Origin: Luzula sylvatica
Taxonomy: Eukaryota > Streptophyta > Magnoliopsida > Poales > Juncaceae
Length of the DNA: 64,000 nucleotides
Direction: 5' to 3'
Assembly (NCBI GenBank): GCA_946800325.1
Contig: OX326957.1
Coordinates: 62,641,070-62,705,069 of the forward strand
How positions within the stretch are numbered: the first letter of the stretch is position 1; every line of letters starts with the position of its first letter. The notes below the pieces were generated by a model. The model was not told where the DNA came from, did no database searches, and saw only the letters and a program-made list of their open reading frames with translations. Of the stretch, positions 57,225 through 64,000 are shown piece by piece. Made by a program: the position numbers and the translations under genes.

Positions 57225-57969
57225 TCACCTCTCGATGAACTTCTCGATGGCAGAGACGAGAGTGCTCTCAGGGACGGCCCCGATGATCAATTCCTTCTTC
57301 TCCCCGTTCTTGAAGATTATCATGGTGGGTATGCTTCGAATTCCGTACTGAGTGGCTATGTCTGGGTTTTCGTCTGTGTTTAGCTTGTAGCACTTGAGCT
57401 TGCCGGAGTAGTCCTTCGAGAGCTTGCCTATCACTGGTTCGATCATTCTGCATGGCCCGCACCACGATGCCCAGAACTCTACTAGCACTGGCACGTCCGA
57501 GTCGAGCACCGTGCTTTTCCATGCTGATTTCGTCACGTCTGGAACTGTGTACGAAAAAGTTAAATTGGAGTAATAATCAAAATTGGAAGCACTGAATCAC
57601 TAATTGTTCTTAATTGTATCAAAATAACCATTAAAATCTGCCTTATCTTTCCAAAATAAGAATCTGATCCGGAAATTCCTTGGTCAACTAATCGAAGATC
57701 CGAGATAAAGAAAAAGGTGCTAGATTTAACGGACAGCTACCTGAGAAGGCGGTGTCCTGTTGCTGTCCATTGCAGACGACGATTGTCCGGCGAACGGGAC
57801 GGGATCTAGCTGCGGATCGGGCGGAGACGGAAATTTGAAGACGAGACGAAGCCTTGAGTCCTTGTGGGAGAAGGGTAAGGGGAAGAGCACCGGGTCTGGC
57901 GGTAGGCGCGGATAGTAGGCCGTGACGAGGGTAAGCTATTGAGAGCGATTCGAGGAAGGTGGCAGCCAT
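57225..57969 (-). CDS. TRXM-like: Thioredoxin m, chloroplastic
   Basis: Two exons, 57741-57969 and 57225-57538, giving 180 residues with a phase 1 intron of 202 bp. The first exon is a Ser/Arg/Ala-rich, acid-poor leader ending in [13 protein letters not shown], a typical plastid transit peptide. The mature domain has the active site [16 protein letters not shown] and the cis-Pro region [17 protein letters not shown], so both catalytic cysteines are intact. m-type thioredoxins receive electrons from ferredoxin-thioredoxin reductase in the stroma and reduce Calvin-cycle and other enzymes in the light. Length and layout are normal. Confidence 0.96.
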
Positions 57970-59262
57970 TGACGGCGACGGATTAGAAGATGAAGAGAGA
58001 AAGCGATTTGGTGGATTTTTGGTGCGTGTTCAGAGTGAAATGAGCTCCGGTTTATCTTGTTTCTACCTTTTATCCGTAAACAAACAGTCGAGTTCAAGAG
58101 TTCGCTCAAACTCAAACTCAAACTCAAACTCTACTCGAAACTCAACTCAATTGACTCAATCTCAAACTCAGGCTGCAATTATTCTTGATCAAACCTGCTC
58201 AACTCGAACACTAATTCATCTGTCAAAATAATTTAAATTAACTTCCAAAAAATTAAATGTTTATTAACAAAATGAAATATTTGAAGTACTTAAAAATCTT
58301 AATACATAATATTTTAATAATACATACACATGAAATTTGATGATGTAATTAGATTTAAAATTTGTTTAATTTAATGGGTTGGGTAAATTTAATATTTAAT
58401 AAGTTTGTATTGGATAAGACCGATAGGTAAAAGGATAAATTTGATTGAAATTAAGACCCTAAGTTTAGCTTGTCTCGTACGACTCGTTTATAGTTAACTA
58501 ACAGATTGCTCGAAATGAACTCGAAATTAATTGAATGGAGCCAAGCTGACTCAGAAATAATGGAGCCGAGTTTGAACTAGACACGCTTCGTTCGAATTAA
58601 TCTCGATACAAATTCGAGTTCGATTTTACACATATTTATCATCAACCTAATTAAAACATATCATAATAGATAAAAAAAAAAAGTTCTATCATACACATTT
58701 TTAAACAAATATTTTGGATATTTATAAAAATATATCATAAATTTTATTTTTATGAATATTTTTTCTTTAATGAGCAATTCAGATTTCTTATTTATCCTAC
58801 AATTCATTGATAAATTAAATACAATTGAAAAATTATCTTAAATACCCATTAATTAATAATTACTCAAAATATCCTTAAAAATGGTGCATCATAGGCAAAA
58901 AAGATGTACCAGAGAACACCTCAAAAAAAATTAATGTATAATAAATACTTTTAATTTTTTTTAATGTATAATAAATACTATCAATATCAATTACAATTTT
59001 AATTAGAGTGGCGATAGATATCCTTTAGAATCCACTAGCTTAATTGATGTGTTGGCAAATACATTAATTAGTAGTAATAAATTATAAATATCTCTTTTGT
59101 TGTCTTCATATATAGGATGAAAAATAAAAATATTAACCGTTTCACAATTCATTGATGAATCGAACGTTTTTATTGGAATTGATTACCACCATTATTTTGT
59201 AATTAAATTTAAATTTTACAAATATGGGAAAAAGTTATTTGGATGGATCGCTTCACCATTTA
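57970..59262. other. Promoter side of thioredoxin m and repeat-rich interval
   Basis: 58088-58170 is a CTCAAA/CTCAAC-type microsatellite. 58470-58620 carries degenerate GAGCCGAGTTTGAACT/CTCGAA words also seen at 61870-62040, probably one dispersed repeat family. The remainder is AT-rich. Confidence 0.45.
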
Positions 59263-59270
59263 CCACCTGT

Positions 59271-60538
59271 CAGTGTTGTAAAAAACGGTGAAAAAGATGA
59301 AAAAGGTGTTTCGGTGGTAAAACGTTTCGTTTTTTATAAGACGGTTTGAAAAAACGGTCAAACGTTCTTTTAACGTGTTTGAAAAATGACCCTTTTTTGC
59401 ATCAAATGTGATGGGCTTTTGGTTATTTTTTTTATTTTCAGCCTAAAATTTTAGGCCCAAATTATTTTTCGGCCCAAATCTAATCAGTACTCAATCTCAC
59501 GACTCGACCTCATTCATCTCATGTGCTCACAACCTCACACTCAGACTCAACCTCATTCATCTCACGACTCACAGTCTCACAGGCTCACAACAGTCCTCTC
59601 TCTCTCTCTCTCTCTCGATCTCTCTCTCGATTGGCGTGGCTACTCAGAGTCAGAGTCGGGACTAGGTACTCACTCTTCTCTCTCTGTTGATCGATTGACT
59701 TTCTGGATCTGCGACTGACTGACTTGGCTTTCTCGATATGGTACAGTGGCTAAAATTTAGAATTTTAATTTAGAATGAGTTTGTTTAGAATTTGTGTGTT
59801 TAGAGTTTGTGTTTAGAATTTGTGTTTAGAATTTAGAATCTGTGGTTGGCTTTCTTATTACAGTGGCTAAAATTCACGAAATCAAAGTGTGTAATTGGCT
59901 GAAATTCACGAATCTGGTACAGTGGCTTTTTATGTTTTAGTTCTAATTGGCAGTGAGTAATTGACGAAATTGGCTTAATCTATATTTAGAATTTAGAATT
60001 TCTAATAAATGTTTTAGTTGTAATTGGCAGTGTGTAATTGACTTCGAAATTTAGAATTTTGAATTTAGAATCTATGTTTTAGTTATAATTGGCAGTGACT
60101 AGTGAGTAATGGGCATTTTTTTTTTTTTTTGATATAGGCCCGTAGGCAGAGTAATTGGCATTTGACAATGAGTAAACTATGTTTAGTTTTTAGAAATCAA
60201 AGTCTTCATTCAATCTGTGTTTTAATTTTTAGTGTAGTTGGACATTAGTTTATGATTATGTTACGTCTATGTTGAACATTCGTTTTGATGTTATGTTTAT
60301 GCCGGATATTCGTTTTGATGTTACGTTTACGTTGAACATTGTTTATGTTATTTTTTGACTATTAAAAATTTGGATTATTATATATTTTGTTAGTTTCATC
60401 TATAAATTTTAATTGAATTATTATCGATTTCGGTGACCGTTTTTTCACCGTTTTTTTACCGTTTTTTCACCGTTTTACGGTAATCCTGTTTTACGGTCCC
60501 CGACCGTTTCGTACCGTTTCCCGTAATTTACAACATTG
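59271..60538. mobile_element. hAT-type element, non-autonomous
   Basis: Ends CAGTGTTGTAAAAAACGG and (complement) CAATGTTGTAAATTACGG, flanked by the perfect 8 bp duplication CCACCTGT at 59263-59270 and 60539-60546. Subterminal regions are full of CGGT/ACCG words (GGTGAAAAAGATG, CCGTTTTTTCACCG), the usual transposase-binding type of repeat for hAT elements. The interior has a (TC)n block with TCGATCTCTCTC (59600-59630) and many copies of TTTAGAATTTGTGTT/TTAGAATT (59750-60070). No transposase frame. Confidence 0.88.
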
Positions 60539-60893
60539 CCACCTGTGAAACGTATGAAATTTAATAAAAATATAATAAAATAAATAAGTTAGGTTTACCA
60601 CCTGATAAACCTAAGATGTAAAATTTGCAATTATTAAACTATTTAATGTTTATTTGCCAACGCATCAGATTTTGTGAGGAATTTTAGAGGGGACAAGTAT
60701 AATTTTTCTTTTACTTATGTAAGAAATAAATTGTGCATTTATCTAGTTAATTAGCTCGAGTCCCAATCATGCTTGCAGACTTAGGATACTTTTCTCTCGC
60801 TGGTTAATTGAGAAAACAAAATTAACCAGCTATAAGCCTCTTCTTTAACTATCGTTAATCAAGTTAATAAAAATTACAAAGATAAGAAAAGAG

Positions 60894-61337
60894 TGACGCT
60901 ATTGTAAGAGCCAACATGACTAAATTGAGAGCGATTTCAATTTTGTTTTATCAAATGACCGTTATACCCTATTAATGATGAATTGATAATTAATATTTTT
61001 TACATTTATCTATTAGTTTCTCACTTTCCATAAAATCATGCAAATAAAAAATTTCATATATAAAAAATATTTTTATTCTTAATTTTTTTCATCATAAAAA
61101 AAATTTAAATTGTAACATGTCATATATATTTAAATGTGAAAATTAATATATATTGGTTAGATTTGGTTTTTTCATAATATTAGGAAAAATATTTTTGTAT
61201 TATTCATGAAAGATATAAATAATATTATATAAGTATAATAAATATCAATCACCATAAATAAGGGTATAGTGGTCATCTGATTAATAAAAATTGAAATCGC
61301 TCTCAATTTAGTCATGTTAACTCTTGCAATAGCGTCA
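60894..61337. mobile_element. MITE with ~65 bp terminal inverted repeats
   Basis: Left TGACGCTATTGTAAGAGCCA and the complement of the right end, TGACGCTATTGCAAGAGTTA, both continue ACATGACTAAATTGAGAGCG and ATTTCAATTTT. The target duplication is not recognisable. The 444 bp body is AT-rich and non-coding. Long TIRs suggest a MULE relative, but the superfamily is open. Confidence 0.75.
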
Positions 61338-61809
61338 TCCTAAAAATATTAAGGTAACGAGAGAAAAAAAAATGTCAAAACATTAACACTATAATATTTT
61401 CTTTTTATTTCTCCTGAAATCCTAGCAGTGAACATACTTTTTTTTTGATAAAAACCTGAAGCGAGCTTTATTATCTCACATTCTAGGTAAATTATATTAA
61501 TCATCAACATCATTCATTTACATCTCATAAATTACCAACAAGAAAAAAGATAAAATATTTATAATCGGTTTCACGACAGCCCATCAAGCTGGCCCATTAT
61601 TTCTTTTTTCCCTACTGACCGATTTATCTTTCTACCTCTATCTCATCGCCACCCTCACTCCTCTTCTCACTTTAAGCAGTTGAGCTTCTTGCTCTCTTAT
61701 CCATGGCGGCTTTTTAGCATCTCTTTCATTTCTTCTCTGTTGCTCACGCTTCTTCGATCTCTTCCTCTCTCCTATGCAGTGAACATACTTACACTCGATC
61801 AATCGATCA

Positions 61810-61881
<72 letters not shown>

Positions 61882-62559
61882 ATGTCAAACCGAGTTGGTT
61901 CGATTCAAAATAATCGTGTTTGAGCTTCCATTTTTAGTTTGAATCTTAATGCCAAATGAGCCGAGCCAACACGAGTAGAGTTATGAGCCAAGTTTGAGCT
62001 GATCATAGCTAGCTCAAACTCAACTCCGTTGCAGCCCTAATTGTATTCAGAAAGGATACATATGATATTAGTTGTTTAGGATTTTGTTTGATTTTGGAGT
62101 AGAGGAGGAGAAGGAAAGGGAAGGGGGATATAATATCACATTTAGTTTGGAGAGAAAAGGAAGAGAATGGAAGTAAATAAAATGAACTTATCAATAATAG
62201 TTTGAAATTGAGAGGATGAAAAAATGTAATTATCTTCGCAAAAAAAATCATAATTTCAACTTTCGTTACCATATATATATTTTTAAATAATATGATGTTT
62301 ATATAAATTACTTTGAAATTATAAAATAAAATAAAATAATATAATACATATCGTTTTATCCTTTTCATTTATCATTTTTCCCTTTCCTCCAAACCGAGCA
62401 AAGATAAGATAAATTTTTTTATCCTTGATAATTGTGTTCTCTTCCTTTCCTTTTATTCTTTTCCTTTACCCCAAACCAAACAAAGCATAAGAAAAATACA
62501 TACGTTCTAAAAACTGTATTTGCCTTTATATTTCTTAATTTGAAATATGTTTGTTTTTT
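61338..62559. other. Intergenic region between MITE and Copia copy B
   Basis: Includes the (GA)n tract and, at 61870-62040, a degenerate GAGCTCAAACTCAACTC repeat ending GTTGCAGCCCTAA. 61560-61800 is somewhat GC-richer with no recognised gene. The rest is AT-rich. Confidence 0.4.
61811..61876. repeat. (GA)n microsatellite
   Basis: GAGAGA tract of about 65 bp with one interruption (GATA). It accounts for the Ser/Leu open frame on the minus strand. Confidence 0.9.
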
Positions 62560-62900
62560 TGGATAGATGATGGGAAATACAAATGATATTAAACAACCAT
62601 TATACAAAAATTTAAAAAACGTTTTGTAGAAATATTTTGAAAAATATAAATAATGATCAATATTAAATAATGTATTTTCCAAAAAGTAGTAATATATATG
62701 TTTCAACAATTATTATACTTTTTGTATTTTCATATAATATTGATTAATATCTATATATTATTTTGTAAATCATGGAATTTTTATTATTATTTAAAATCAC
62801 TATTTTAGTTTGTAGTATATATTTTTGAATAAATGATGAGAAAAGAAAATTATTCTAAACAACAATTATTATATTATTTTTAAGACTATTTTGTACAAAT
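62560..62900. repeat. Dispersed AT-rich repeat, copy B
   Basis: Diverged copy of the segment at 3400-3770 (shared words listed there). It abuts the internal region of the Copia-like element. Confidence 0.5.
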
Positions 62901-62919
62901 ATGTTAAAAAATAAAAATC

Positions 62920-63303
62920 AGGAACCTTTGCGTCACGACGCAACCTTTGCGTCATGATGAACCATGGCGCCCCCGCAGACCCGTGGCTACATGTGGCGTC
63001 CGTCACGACGCACAAGTATGTGCGTCCTGACGCACAACACGTTGTTTGCTAATATTGCCCGATTCCATGTTCGTTTTTCATCGTTTCGAAAACGATTGAT
63101 CATAAAACTCTTTCACGATCATTCCTAGATACCCTCAATCATCCAATGATTGATCTCAAGTGAATTCACTCGTGATTTTAATCGAAATTTCATTCCAATC
63201 CCCAATTTTCATGTAAACGGGTGCAACTTTTGCAAACCCGTGCGTATAACTTTTATACGACTATGATTCAACCCTCGAGTCTCAGCGCTTGCTCTGAAAG
63301 CAC
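62920..63303 (-). mobile_element. Copia-like LTR element: leader region (copy B)
   Basis: 63060-63303 matches the leader of copy A at 7620-7859. The primer-binding-site position holds GCTCTGAAAGCAC on the plus strand, a mutated form of GCTCTGATACCAC, just inside the LTR. 62925-63045 carries four copies of a palindromic GCGTCNYGACGC-type motif. Confidence 0.65.
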
Positions 63304-64000
63304 TGTCGGGAATTATCCTGTCCCCAGGCCCGCGCAGTGGATATGAAGGCCCGGTCCGGTTCCCAAATCCCGAGATCACGCTTCGATATCGAGAGTACAA
63401 TGCAAAGTAGGATAGTCAATTACCGGTGTGAAATTGATCACACTCGAGAGATTGATAGCTTGTCCTCCTTTCTTCTTGTCACGTTGGTGACAAAACGCGT
63501 GTCCCACGCTCACGCATCTCCCACTACTTCGTTGACGGTTTTCGCTTCTCCGGTTCGATCACAACGAAGAGCCACAAGCGTCGCTCCTCTACTCGCATCC
63601 ACCGTGAGTCGTAGCACCTCGGTCGCGGGGGCAACTGCCTAGACGATGCACCGGCGAAATTGCTTGAACGCTTTCGATTCTCTAAACGCAGAAAACTCTT
63701 TTCTCTTTCTCTCTTTCTTCGCACTCTTTCAACTCCTTGATAGAATGATTAGATATAATTGCTTAGTTCAGTAGAGAGAAAATTATCCTATTTATATGTA
63801 ATAGGATAAGGACACCCAAAAGGCACATATTGGACACACCAATTCGTGTGTAATAAAATCTGCCATAAAACAATTTTTATACATGGTCCGTCATGACGAG
63901 CCGATGCCAAATGGTTTCTGGACATTTTACGCATCCTACCGTCATGACGCACCGTATGGTCCGTCATGACGCACGGTTGTAAAATTCCGGATTTGGCTAA
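63304..64000 (-). mobile_element. Copia-like LTR (copy B), cut by the window end
   Basis: Begins TGTCGGGAATTATCC on the plus strand and runs off the window. The middle matches copy A (CACGTTGGTGACAA, CCACCGTGAGTCGTAG, CTAGACGATGCACCGGCGAA). On the minus strand CATATAAATAGG near 63795-63806 corresponds to the TATA box of copy A. Three further palindromic CCGTCATGACG motifs lie at 63888, 63940 and 63961, which copy A lacks. Confidence 0.75.

Noticed and set aside
61638..61883. Ser/Leu-rich frame over the (GA)n tract on the minus strand
   Set aside because: Generated by the microsatellite; no other support.

Overview
This is a nuclear window from a flowering plant, probably a eudicot. It has spliced genes with short GT-AG introns, plant-only families (an m-type thioredoxin with a plastid transit peptide, an RMA-type RING ligase, an SCI1-like protein, F-box/LRR genes), a nuclear tRNA, and AT-rich intergenic DNA full of MITEs, Helitrons, a SINE family, a LINE and LTR elements. 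I cannot name the species.

Genes, left to right. (1) + 478-2122: a seven-exon DHH/DHHA1 phosphoesterase-like gene. (2) - 4572-2426: a three-exon gene encoding only the N-terminal thioredoxin-like domain of a GRXS17-type protein, without the active-site cysteine. (3) - 16079-13668: an eleven-exon gene with a CUE-like N-terminus, a DUF1771 segment and an Smr-like C-terminus, including one GC-AG intron. (4) - 17931-17858: a tRNA with anticodon UAU. (5) - 20437-19260: a sphingolipid delta-4 desaturase. (6) - 31613-29976: an eight-exon SCI1-like Lys/Arg/Ser-rich protein. (7) - 39004-37677: an F-box/LRR gene with a frameshift, and (8) - 43432-42425: its truncated pseudogene duplicate. (9) - 48744-48175: a single-exon RMA-type E3 ubiquitin ligase with a C-terminal membrane anchor. 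(10) - 57969-57225: chloroplast thioredoxin m. These are ordinary, mostly unrelated housekeeping or signalling genes; nothing suggests an operon-like cluster.

Mobile DNA fills most of the rest. One Helitron family is present in at least four copies (4888-~7130, ~11170-12257, ~27853-28385, 44160-46225), with the 3' palindrome CCCCGCGCAATTGCGCGGGG and a body of GGACCAAAATGTAAA repeats. MULE-type MITEs with 9-10 bp target duplications lie at 12669-13296, 18355-19005, 43705-43883 and 55048-55228. hAT-type elements with 8 bp duplications lie at 11215-11511 and 59271-60538. A 5'-truncated LINE with an open RT frame (32135-37383) is split by a PIF/Harbinger element that carries only the Myb/SANT ORF (33266-35702). 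Two copies of a Copia-like LTR family lie at 7140-8860 and 62920-64000. A young non-autonomous LTR element lies at 21805-27261.

The most unusual object is the inside of that last element. Instead of pol, about 4 kb carries at least 20 short hairpins with different stems and nearly always the same loop (TTCNN on the + strand, NNGAA on the element's sense strand). Other striking features are a very GC-rich 0.9 kb minisatellite at 41343-42241, a tandem plus inverted array of one MITE unit at 9050-10320, and palindromic TGACG-type motifs around the Copia LTR at the right edge.
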